NCBI RefSeq assembly: GCF_016612545.1
Contig: NZ_JAENRY010000088.1
Span: 1 to 35,712 of the forward strand
DNA from: Streptomyces sp. MBT65
Lineage (GTDB): Bacteria; Actinomycetota; Actinomycetes; Streptomycetales; Streptomycetaceae
Direction: 5' to 3'
DNA length: 35,712 nt
This document shows, piece after piece, positions 8,175 to 15,224 of the stretch. The position numbers and the translations under genes were made by a program. The notes under the pieces were generated by a model. The model did not search any database. It worked only from the letters and a program-made list of their open reading frames with translations, and was not told the DNA's origin. Every line of letters begins with the position of its first letter. Positions within the stretch are counted from its first letter, which is position 1.

Positions 8175-8894
8175 TCAGGGGATGAGCTGCTGGCCGCCGT
8201 CGATGTCGTAGGTCGCCCCGGTGAGTGCCGTGTTGGTCATCAGATGCAGCGCGAGCGAGGCCACGTCCGACGGGCCCACGACCCGCCGAATCGGCAGCGC
8301 GGTGCGCAACTCCGCGCGGCGACGCTCCAGTTCGTCGCCGAGCAGGCGGGCGGACAGCGGGGTGTCGACGAACCCGGCGGCGATGGCGTTGACCCGGACC
8401 GGGGCGATCTCGAGGGCGGCATTGGCCGTGACGGCGGGCAGAGCCGCCGCCGCGATGGCCGCGACACTCAGACCTGGGCCGGGGCGGCGGGCATGCGTGC
8501 CGGTGATGTACGTCAGTGATCCGCCCGGGCGGACGTATGTCGCGCACTCCCGTGCGACGCGCAGTGATCCCAGCAGATGCTCGTCGAGGACGTTTCGCGC
8601 CAGGTCGAAGTCCATGTCGACGATCGGAGCGTAGATCGGTCCGCCACCGGCGACGAGGACGTGGTCGACCGGAGCGGGCAGCTCCGTGAAGAACCGGTGC
8701 AGCCCCGCGGCGTCCCCCAGGTCGAGCCTCGTGGCCGACGCGTCCAGCTCGTCACGCGCGACGGCGAGCCGTGTCTCGTCGCGCCCGCTGATGACGATCT
8801 GCGCGCCGGCCGCGTGCGCCTGGCGCGCCGTCTCCAACCCGATGCCGGAGGTGCCGCCGATGACGACGACGGTGCTTCCTGAGAGATCGTTCAC
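8175..8894 (-). CDS. Atypical short-chain dehydrogenase/reductase-fold protein
   Basis: A 239-aa Rossmann-fold protein of SDR length, with the cofactor motif GGTSGIG at 13-19 and the late RVNAIAAGFVDTPL segment. Three SDR hallmarks are missing. The NNAG stretch reads AGGG (about 83-85), and at the YxxxK position the sequence aligns as Ala145 and Ala149, so both catalytic Tyr and Lys are absent. It may bind NAD(P) without classical oxidoreductase chemistry; atypical families of this kind exist. The start is GTG 8894, where the SDR fold begins, and it overlaps the stop of a small upstream frame (GTGA). Upstream in-frame sequence is also third-position G/C-rich, so an earlier start cannot be excluded. 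Confidence 0.8.
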   Translation of the reverse strand: MNDLSGSTVVVIGGTSGIGLETARQAHAAGAQIVISGRDETRLAVARDELDASATRLDLGDAAGLHRFFTELPAPVDHVLVAGGGPIYAPIVDMDFDLARNVLDEHLLGSLRVARECATYVRPGGSLTYITGTHARRPGPGLSVAAIAAAALPAVTANAALEIAPVRVNAIAAGFVDTPLSARLLGDELERRRAELRTALPIRRVVGPSDVASLALHLMTNTALTGATYDIDGGQQLIP

Positions 8895-9145
8895 GGCGTA
8901 CTCCGTCGTGTCGATGGTCGACGTGATGGCGATGTCGGTCGGGCGGTCGAGTCGTCGGCAACGCCGGGTTCCCCGGACGCTCGCCGGGTCGCCGGGGTGG
9001 CGGGTCGGCGACACCGTCTCGACGGTGAGCCGGTCGGTGTGCGGCGGGGAGCGCGGCATGTCCGACATCTGCCCGGTTCGCTCGGCCTGCCACAGGCCGG
9101 GATTCCGCCCGGAACCCGGGTCTTCATCGTGGTCAGGTACTCCAT
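8891..9145 (-). CDS. Possible 84-aa leader protein coupled to the SDR gene
   Basis: An ATG at 9145 has GAGAAGGA six bases upstream, one of the better ribosome-binding sites in the window, and the frame ends in a TGA that overlaps the GTG of the SDR gene. The first 25 residues look coding; after that the product becomes Arg/Pro/Thr-rich, while the SDR frame takes over the third-position G/C bias. Either this is a short coupling ORF or a frameshift near 9070 separates an older N-terminus from the SDR gene. I recognise no family. The remaining 9146-9417 is a divergent regulatory region without a convincing gene. Confidence 0.3.
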   Translation of the reverse strand: MEYLTTMKTRVPGGIPACGRPSEPGRCRTCRAPRRTPTGSPSRRCRRPATPATRRASGEPGVADDSTARPTSPSRRPSTRRSTP

Positions 9146-9417
9146 GTCGGTCCTTCTCACCCATGTTCCCGTCCAGGATCGGTCGGCCGGGCGGCTGCTC
9201 GCGCCCGTGGTCCTCCCTGGCCCGCGGCCGGCCAGGGGGTCGCCCGTCCCCTGCCGCTCGTCCCGGGACGGACCAGTGAGTTCCCCGGGCGCGAGGGCCC
9301 CGACGCTGATGGACAGTGGAAGAAGATCTGCTCACCGTCCCGCGAGCCGCAGCGCCAAGGCGACGAAGACGGCACTGCGTGACCCCCTCGTGGCCGATCG
9401 AGGGAATCGGAATCGCC

Positions 9418-10398
9418 ATGTCCAACCACTTCAGTGCGGCCTATCTCAAGTTTCCCGGCGACGACGCGCGCCTGGACCTGACCGACCTGTACGCCTTCCC
9501 GGCGTCCGGCGACTCCGGCAGAACGGTGTTGATCATCGATGTGAACCCGTTCACGACGGGTCTGAGCGCGACCCCGCCCTTCCTGATGAGTGCGGAACTG
9601 AACCCGGACGCGGTGTACCGGATCAACATCGACAACGACGGCGACAACCAGGCCGACGCCGCCTTCTCGTTCGTGTTCACGGAGGCGAGCGGCGGTGGGC
9701 AGACGGGCACGGTGTTCTACGCGGTCGGCGCCGACGCCCGCAGCGCCGAGCCGAGCGGTGAGGTGCTCGCGAGTGCCGTACCGGTCGGCTTCGACGCATC
9801 CGCGCGGCCCGTGCGCGCGGGCCGCTGCCGACTGTTCACCGGCGTACGGAGCGATCCGTTCTTCGCCGACGCCGAGGGCGCCCTGCACGGTTTCGAGTGG
9901 ACGGGAGAGGACGCCTTCGCCGGCAAGGACGTGCAGTGCATCGCGCTGGAGGTGCCCGACGACATGCTCGGCCCGGAACCGGTGATCCACCTGTGGGCGA
10001 CGGTCGGCGTGCGCCGCGACGGCACGCTCGTGCAGGTGGACCGGGGCGGGCACCCGACGATCAATCCGTTCATCAATCCCGATTACGCCAAGGACGCGTA
10101 CAACACCGGGCATCCGGCGGACGACGTGGCGACGTATCTGGAACCGTGGACGAAAATCCTTGAGGGGAACGGCTATCCGTCCGCCGAGGCGCGTGCGGCG
10201 GCCGCCACCGTCCTGCCGGACCTCCTGCACTACGACCGCGGGCTACCGGCCGCCTATCCCAACGGGCGGGCTCTCACCGATGACGTCTTCATCGCCCGGA
10301 TGGCCTTCCTGACCAACGGAAAGGTCGCCGAGGGCGGGGTGCCGTCGCATGACGACCTGCTGGCCGAGTTCCCGCACCTGGGGCCTCCGCACAGGTAG
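9418..10398 (+). CDS. DUF4331 family protein
   Basis: A 326-aa protein that begins with the family pattern: MSNHFSAAYLKFPGDDARLDLTDLYAF without the usual long signal, then an IDVNPF segment and an AVYRINIDNDGDN...FSFVFTE segment. DUF4331 proteins are beta-rich and often secreted, and their biochemical role is not established; I see no clear signal peptide here. The ATG at 9418 is the first start at the conserved N-terminus, with a weak purine-rich site (GAGGGAA) about 12 bases upstream. The SDR-like gene starts 67 bases after its stop in the same direction, so the two probably form an operon. It is divergent from the SDR-like gene at 8175-8894. Confidence 0.85.
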   Translation: MSNHFSAAYLKFPGDDARLDLTDLYAFPASGDSGRTVLIIDVNPFTTGLSATPPFLMSAELNPDAVYRINIDNDGDNQADAAFSFVFTEASGGGQTGTVFYAVGADARSAEPSGEVLASAVPVGFDASARPVRAGRCRLFTGVRSDPFFADAEGALHGFEWTGEDAFAGKDVQCIALEVPDDMLGPEPVIHLWATVGVRRDGTLVQVDRGGHPTINPFINPDYAKDAYNTGHPADDVATYLEPWTKILEGNGYPSAEARAAAATVLPDLLHYDRGLPAAYPNGRALTDDVFIARMAFLTNGKVAEGGVPSHDDLLAEFPHLGPPHR

Positions 10399-10464
10399 TC
10401 GTGCCCCACCCGAGCGAGACCGGCCGGCAAGGGCCGTCCGCGCCGCACCACCCGGAGGGCCGTC

Positions 10465-11175
10465 ATGGACATCCCCGTGAAGAAGGTCGCCGTCATCACC
10501 GGCGCCTCGCAGGGCATCGGCGCCGGCCTGGTCGAGGCGTACCGGAAGCTCGGCCACCGCGTCGTCGCGACCTCGCGCGGCATCTCCCCGTCCGAGGACC
10601 CGGACGTCGTGACGGTCCGGGGCGACATCGCCGATCCGGCCACGGCCGAGCGCGTGGCCGACGCGGCGATCGAACGGTTCGGCCGGATCGACACCCTCGT
10701 CAACAACGCGGGCCTCTACCTCGCCAAACCGTTCACCGACTACTCCCGGGAGGAGTACGAGGCGGTCATCGGCGTCAACCTGACGGGCTTCTTCCACATC
10801 ACCCAGCTTGCCGTCCGGCAGATGCTGCGTCAGGGCACCGGTCACATCGTCCAGATCAGCACCAGCCTCGCCGACCACGCCAACTCCAGGATCCCCGCGC
10901 TGCTGGCCTCCCTCACCAAGGGCGGGCTGCAGTCCGCCACCAAGGCGCTGGCGATCGAGTACGCCTCCCGGGGCATCCGCAGCAACGCGGTCGCGCTCGG
11001 CGTCATCCGGACCCCCATGCACCCAGAGACATCCGCGAGTCTCGCCGCGCTGCACCCGCTCGGGCGGATGGGCGAGGTCACCGATGTCGTCGACGCGATC
11101 GTCTTCCTGGAGAACGCGACCTTCGTCACCGGCGAGATCCTCCGTGTGGACGGCGGGCAGAGTGCCGGACGGTGA
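10465..11175 (+). CDS. SDR-family oxidoreductase lacking the catalytic Tyr
   Basis: A 236-aa classical-length SDR. It has the NAD(P) motif TGASQGIG at 12-19, NNAG at 80-83, the strand-5 Ser region ISTS near 131-134, and the C-terminal end TFVTGEILRVDGGQ. At the catalytic YxxxK the sequence reads ALLASLTKGG: Lys152 is kept but the Tyr four residues earlier is Ala148. Family members that carry this ASLTKGG form exist and are usually still called oxidoreductases; activity here is unproven. The ATG at 10465 has CCGGAGGG eight to ten bases upstream. It follows the DUF4331 gene closely and probably shares its transcript. Confidence 0.88.
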   Translation: MDIPVKKVAVITGASQGIGAGLVEAYRKLGHRVVATSRGISPSEDPDVVTVRGDIADPATAERVADAAIERFGRIDTLVNNAGLYLAKPFTDYSREEYEAVIGVNLTGFFHITQLAVRQMLRQGTGHIVQISTSLADHANSRIPALLASLTKGGLQSATKALAIEYASRGIRSNAVALGVIRTPMHPETSASLAALHPLGRMGEVTDVVDAIVFLENATFVTGEILRVDGGQSAGR

Positions 11176-11614
11176 ACTCCCGGCGGTGGTGGGCTTTGTG
11201 AGCAGTAGTGGTGAAGTATCGATTCGGCTAACACCTATCCGGGTTGTGCAGGAAATGTGTGAAAGCCGTGATTGAATCATGCACAACTCGGCCAGGTGGC
11301 CAGATCTCGACCGCTCGGTTCCCCGTGTCCTGTCGTTGACCAGCAGGATGTCCGCGCGCTCACGCAGGTCAGTCCGCCCGGCCGAGCCGGTACGAACGTG
11401 CGGTAGGGGCGGGAGTGGTCGATCCGCGCGCGCCCCTGCCGTAGCGCATCCTGTGTCGCCGCGCCTTCCCGACCGGAGGCCAGGACACCGGCCCGTGCCC
11501 GGCATGGCCCGCGACTGTCCGCGGCCCGCCGGACGGGAACGTGCGTCACGTCAGCGTGCCGGCACACCGCGACTGCGCTGCCGCTCGTCGGCACGTACGT
11601 GAAGGGAACCGCGC
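11176..11614. other. 439-base gap without a supported gene
   Basis: The first 100 bases are relatively AT-rich and may carry the end of the SDR transcript. Bases about 11280-11390 read on the minus strand as RTDLRERADILLVND, a protein-like piece with good third-position G/C that soon degenerates; it could be a gene remnant. Frames on the plus strand are arginine/proline-rich and unconvincing. The last 30 bases hold the leader of the MHYT gene, with GTGAAGGGAACC before its ATG. Confidence 0.4.
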
Positions 11615-12487
11615 ATGACCGTCACAGCCACCGCCGCTACCGTTTCCGATTTCTACTACGGCGCGGTGACCCCCGTCGCCGCCTATCTGATGGCGTGCCT
11701 GGGAGCGGCCCTCGGGCTGCGCTGCACGACCCGTTCGCTGCGTCGTCCGCAACACAGAGCCCGCTGGCTGGCGCTGGGCGCCGTCTCGATCGGCTGCGGC
11801 ATCTGGACCATGCACTTCATCGCGATGATCGGCTTCAGCGTCGAGGGCGCGCTGGTCAACTACGACACCACGAAGACGATCCTGAGCCTCTTCGTGGCGA
11901 TCGCGGTGGTCGCGATAGGGGTCTTCCTCGTCGGCTACCGCGGCGGATCCCCGCTGAACCTGGGCGTGGCTGGCACGGTCACCGGGCTCGGTGTCGCGGC
12001 CATGCACTACCTCGGCATGGCCGCCATCCACACGAACGGCAGCCTCCACTACGACATGCCGACCGTGGTCCTCTCCATCGTGATCGCGGTCGCCGCCGCC
12101 ACCGCGGCGCTGTGGGCGGCGGTCTCCATCCACGCGCTGTGGGCGAGCCTCGGCGCGAGCCTGGTGATGGGCGTGGCCGTGACCGGTATGCACTACACCG
12201 GCATGGCCGCGGTCTCCGTGCACCTCACGAACCTGGCCGGGTCCTCGCAGTCGTCGGCCGACCTGGTCGCGTTCCTCCTGGTCATGCTCGCGGGTCCGCT
12301 CGTCGTTCTCCTGGTCGCCGCCGTGATCGTCATGTTCGACCCGGACATGATGATCGGCGAGGCCGAGACGACGATGCTGGAGCCCGTGACCGCCCCGCTG
12401 TTCGGCGGCGACTCCGTCTTCCCGCCGAAGCAGCCGGCCCAGTCCGCCCAGTCGACCCAGCCGTCCCAGGGCCATACCTCCTGGTGA
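11615..12487 (+). CDS. MHYT-domain integral membrane protein
   Basis: A 290-aa membrane protein with seven predicted hydrophobic helices. The three MHYT signature motifs are present: MHFIAM near residue 67, MHYLGM near 130 and MHYTGM near 192, each at the outer end of a helix. MHYT domains are proposed to bind copper and sense oxygen, CO or NO. In other bacteria they are often fused to GGDEF/EAL or kinase domains, but here there is only a short Gln/Ser/Pro-rich cytoplasmic tail, so it is a stand-alone sensor or metal-binding membrane protein. The ATG at 11615 follows GAAGGGAACC. A tandem repeat starts at the stop codon and a strong hairpin follows. Confidence 0.92.
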   Translation: MTVTATAATVSDFYYGAVTPVAAYLMACLGAALGLRCTTRSLRRPQHRARWLALGAVSIGCGIWTMHFIAMIGFSVEGALVNYDTTKTILSLFVAIAVVAIGVFLVGYRGGSPLNLGVAGTVTGLGVAAMHYLGMAAIHTNGSLHYDMPTVVLSIVIAVAAATAALWAAVSIHALWASLGASLVMGVAVTGMHYTGMAAVSVHLTNLAGSSQSSADLVAFLLVMLAGPLVVLLVAAVIVMFDPDMMIGEAETTMLEPVTAPLFGGDSVFPPKQPAQSAQSTQPSQGHTSW

Positions 12488-12508
12488 CCTGACCTGACCT
12501 GACCTGAC
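12485..12508. repeat. Pentanucleotide tandem repeat (TGACC, 4.8 copies)
   Basis: tgacc is repeated almost five times without error, beginning exactly at the TGA stop codon of the MHYT gene. The same unit recurs once more inside the terminator stem that follows. Slippage here would change only the untranslated spacer, because the stop codon is in the first unit. Confidence 0.85.
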
Positions 12509-12544
12509 GTGACCTGACATCCGCGTGCGGGTGTCAGGTCACGT
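12507..12544 (+). terminator. Strong hairpin after the MHYT gene
   Basis: acgtgacctgacatccg (12507-12523) pairs with the complementary arm at 12528-12544 around the loop cgtg. The stem is 17 bp with one G-T pair. It lies 20 bases after the MHYT stop and separates that gene from the unknown gene at 12615. Confidence 0.85.
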
Positions 12545-12614
12545 TAGCAGGCGATCTGTCCGTGGCAGACCCCGTCTGGGATGCTGAGGACCAGGCTCGA
12601 CAGGGGGGCGGACT

Positions 12615-13010
12615 GTGTATTCGGAACCTATGGCGCGAGCCGTTGTGGAACCAGCGGTCCTCGAGTTGGTACGGCAGTACCCCCGTGGCAGGTCGTTCTC
12701 CACGACCGTCACCTTCGGCGGGGACGACTTCAGCATGTGCGCCCACGTACGGGCGCGGTGGGCGGCACCAGGGCAGGTGAAGATCGCGCTGGCCTGTTGG
12801 GTCGTCAACAAGGACACCGCGCGCTACCTCGGTGACAACCCTCCTGCCGAGGAGGAGATGCGCCTGCCACCGGACGGCACGGCGGAGTGGGACGAGGAGC
12901 TGACCAGCCGGGTGATCGGCCATCTCGCAGCTCGTATGGACGCTCTTGCCACCCCGCTGCCGACCACCGACGAACACCTCACCATCACCGTGCCGTTCGT
13001 CCTGACGTAG
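12615..13010 (+). CDS. Hypothetical protein, 131 aa
   Basis: I do not recognise this protein. It has a helical start, a beta-rich segment (RSFSTTVTFGGDDFSMCAHV, then VKIALACWVVN), an acidic loop and a final helix followed by LTITVPFVLT. There is no signal peptide or membrane segment. Third-position G/C supports coding. GTG 12615 is preceded six bases upstream by a G-run (GGGGGGCGGA); ATG 12630 is an alternative start that gives 126 aa. It converges on the Mrr-TerD gene, with only 12 bases between stops and no hairpin, so the two may overlap in their transcripts. Two Cys residues (in DFSMCAHV and ALACWVV) could face each other across strands; this is speculation. Confidence 0.65.
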   Translation: MYSEPMARAVVEPAVLELVRQYPRGRSFSTTVTFGGDDFSMCAHVRARWAAPGQVKIALACWVVNKDTARYLGDNPPAEEEMRLPPDGTAEWDEELTSRVIGHLAARMDALATPLPTTDEHLTITVPFVLT

Positions 13011-13022
13011 GCATGGGCGGAT

Positions 13023-15086
13023 CTAGTCCACGTCGATGCCGAAGTCCCGGACGAGTTCTTCCAGGCCGCCGGTATAGCCCTTGCCGCCGAGCACGAAGTC
13101 CCAGTCCCCGCTCGACCGTCGACGGAACGAGCCGAGTACGAGGGCGGTTTCGCGTGGCCGGCCGTCGGAGACGTCGAGTCGTCCCAGTTCGTTCAGTCCC
13201 GGGTCGCGCAGGCGGATGCAGGCGTCCGTGAAGCCGGAGAGATCCGCTCCGGGGTTCGCCTCCGGGTCGACGGCCGCTACGAGGACGAACCGGTCGGCCG
13301 CGTCCGGCAGGCTGTCGAAGGAGACACGGATCGCGGCCTTGTCAGGTGCCGTGGGTGCGAGGGCGCGGACCGAACCGTCCGCCGTCCGAGGGTTGTTGAA
13401 GAAGACGAAGTGTTCATCGCTGAGGACACGGTTGCCCTGACACACGAGGGCGCACACGTCCAGGACGACGCTTCCGGTCCACGACATGCCCAGGACGTTG
13501 TAGTCGTCGGGCAGCCGGGTGTCCGGGTCGGCGGACGGCACCGGCCGCGCCGGAGCCCGGCGGGCGGATTCGCCCAGGCGTCCCCGCAATCCATGGCGGT
13601 GCAACAGGTCGACAAGTTCGGTGCCCGAGATCAGTTCGAGCGGCTTTCCGTTGGCGAAGGCGTGCGAGCCGGGACCGAAACCCGACGTCGTCACGAGAAC
13701 GCCCTTGTTGGCACCGGCGTCCTGGACGGTCCCGTACAGGTCGCGCACGGCGGTGGGCGGAACCGTGTTGCGGTAGCGCTTCACCTGGACGACGATCTTG
13801 CCGCCGCGGATCGGTGTCGGGTCCAGCGCGTCGACGTCGACGCCTCCGTCGTTGGAGCGTTGGGTGGTGACCGCCTGCATCCCCATGGCCCGGAAGAGAT
13901 CGGCGACGAGGTTCTCGAAGAGGATCGGATCCATGTCGTACAGGTCGGGTTCCTCGTCGCCGCCGTGCGTGACGACGCGGTTGCCGACGTCCACGGGCAG
14001 GCGACTCGGGCGTACCGGCGACAACTGGTCGGGGCGAGCCGAGAGTTGGCCGCGCAGTGCGTCGGCCAGACAACTGCCCGCGTCCACCTGCGCAAGGTGC
14101 AGGTCGTGGAACGTCGAACGCGAGGCCATGACGGTGGCCAGGTAGATGTGTCCCGGTCGGCCCGTCGTGGGGTCGTGCCCGTCCACGAACCCGTTCAACG
14201 TCACCGAGTCGAGGGCGCCCGGCTCGTCCGCGGCGAAGAGCTGGTGCAGGACGAGCAGCGTGCACTGCGCGAGTACCTCTCGGTACAGGGCCCGGCACTG
14301 TCCCACCGGTCGGGGGGTCTCCTTGTCCTGGTCCGTCCCGGACACGTACCGGACGGACTTGACCTCGGGGATGATGCCGTAGGCGGGCAACTCCCAGTCC
14401 AGCACCAGTTGTCGGGCCGCCGGGTCGTAGGCGGCCACCACCTGACGTGGGAAATCCTCCGGCCACGAGGTGGAGGCGTAGAGAGCGCCCGAGAAGTACT
14501 CGACCACGGATTCGGGATCGCGGCGCCTCACGCCCTCGGTCACCTCGGCGATGCCGGCGTTGTGCCGACGCACCTCGGTCAGCTGGGCATCGGCCCACTG
14601 CTGGTACTCCCGCTGGTAGGCCGCCAGTTGCTGCTGTCGACGGGCTTCCGCCGCCTGCGCCGCCTGCCAGTCCCGCTCGAAGCGCGCCCGCGCTTCGGCC
14701 TGAGCCTGAGCCCGGCGACCGGCGGTCCACCCGCTCTGCGTCTGGTACTGACCGAAGTCCGGCATGGGCACGGGCTGCGCCAGCGTTCCCGGAGCGAAGG
14801 GCTGGACGTGCTCGGAGCGCAGGAGCGAGGAAGCCCTGAAGGCCGGAGCCCGACACCCCGAGGCGAGAAGGCCTTGCAGCGAAGCGACTTGTGCGTCCAG
14901 TTCCTCCGTACGACGCAGCGCTTCCGCCTGGCGGTACTCACGATGGCTCTGCGCGGCCTGGCGCTGATAGGCGCGCGCCTGCTGCATTTCCTGTCTCTGT
15001 CGTCTGGCTTCCGCCTGCATCTGGCGCTGCTGCTGCCGTTGCATTTCGGCCCAGACGCCGACAACGCCGGTGGAACGACGACTCAT
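13023..15086 (-). CDS. Coiled-coil / Mrr-type nuclease / TerD fusion protein
   Basis: A 687-aa multidomain protein. Residues about 10-75 and 125-180 are Gln/Arg/Glu/Ala-rich coiled coils. About 190-370 is an unassigned mixed region. About 383-505 is an Mrr-like PD-(D/E)xK nuclease: the DMDPILFENLVADLF helix, GGVDVDAL with the catalytic Asp near 412, and VVQVKRY near 430 with the Gln-x-Lys pair. From about 522 to the end is a TerD domain: LGMSWTG, LVCQGNRVL, VFFNNP, and the ending GGLEELVRDFGIDV. Mrr nucleases cleave (often methylated) DNA; TerD domains bind calcium and belong to tellurium/stress-response systems, and such fusions have been described in comparative work on Ter systems. The ATG at 15086 follows GGGGAGGG; an in-frame start at 15179 would add 31 poorly coding residues. 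Confidence 0.88.
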   Translation of the reverse strand: MSRRSTGVVGVWAEMQRQQQRQMQAEARRQRQEMQQARAYQRQAAQSHREYRQAEALRRTEELDAQVASLQGLLASGCRAPAFRASSLLRSEHVQPFAPGTLAQPVPMPDFGQYQTQSGWTAGRRAQAQAEARARFERDWQAAQAAEARRQQQLAAYQREYQQWADAQLTEVRRHNAGIAEVTEGVRRRDPESVVEYFSGALYASTSWPEDFPRQVVAAYDPAARQLVLDWELPAYGIIPEVKSVRYVSGTDQDKETPRPVGQCRALYREVLAQCTLLVLHQLFAADEPGALDSVTLNGFVDGHDPTTGRPGHIYLATVMASRSTFHDLHLAQVDAGSCLADALRGQLSARPDQLSPVRPSRLPVDVGNRVVTHGGDEEPDLYDMDPILFENLVADLFRAMGMQAVTTQRSNDGGVDVDALDPTPIRGGKIVVQVKRYRNTVPPTAVRDLYGTVQDAGANKGVLVTTSGFGPGSHAFANGKPLELISGTELVDLLHRHGLRGRLGESARRAPARPVPSADPDTRLPDDYNVLGMSWTGSVVLDVCALVCQGNRVLSDEHFVFFNNPRTADGSVRALAPTAPDKAAIRVSFDSLPDAADRFVLVAAVDPEANPGADLSGFTDACIRLRDPGLNELGRLDVSDGRPRETALVLGSFRRRSSGDWDFVLGGKGYTGGLEELVRDFGIDVD

Positions 15087-15224
15087 CAGGTGCTTGCCCT
15101 CCCCGAGGCGCTCCGGTTGTCCCCACAACCAGCTGTAACCAGACAACTCTACCCAGCAATTGCCGTGTCGCATATCCACTCGTCAAGGGCGGCCTCCGCG
15201 CCTGACCTCGTACGAACTCGCGTG

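Noticed and set aside
8895..9425. An N-terminal extension of the SDR-like gene in the same frame
   Set aside because: The SDR fold begins at GTG 8894; the extension matches no domain and loses codon bias upstream of about 9070.
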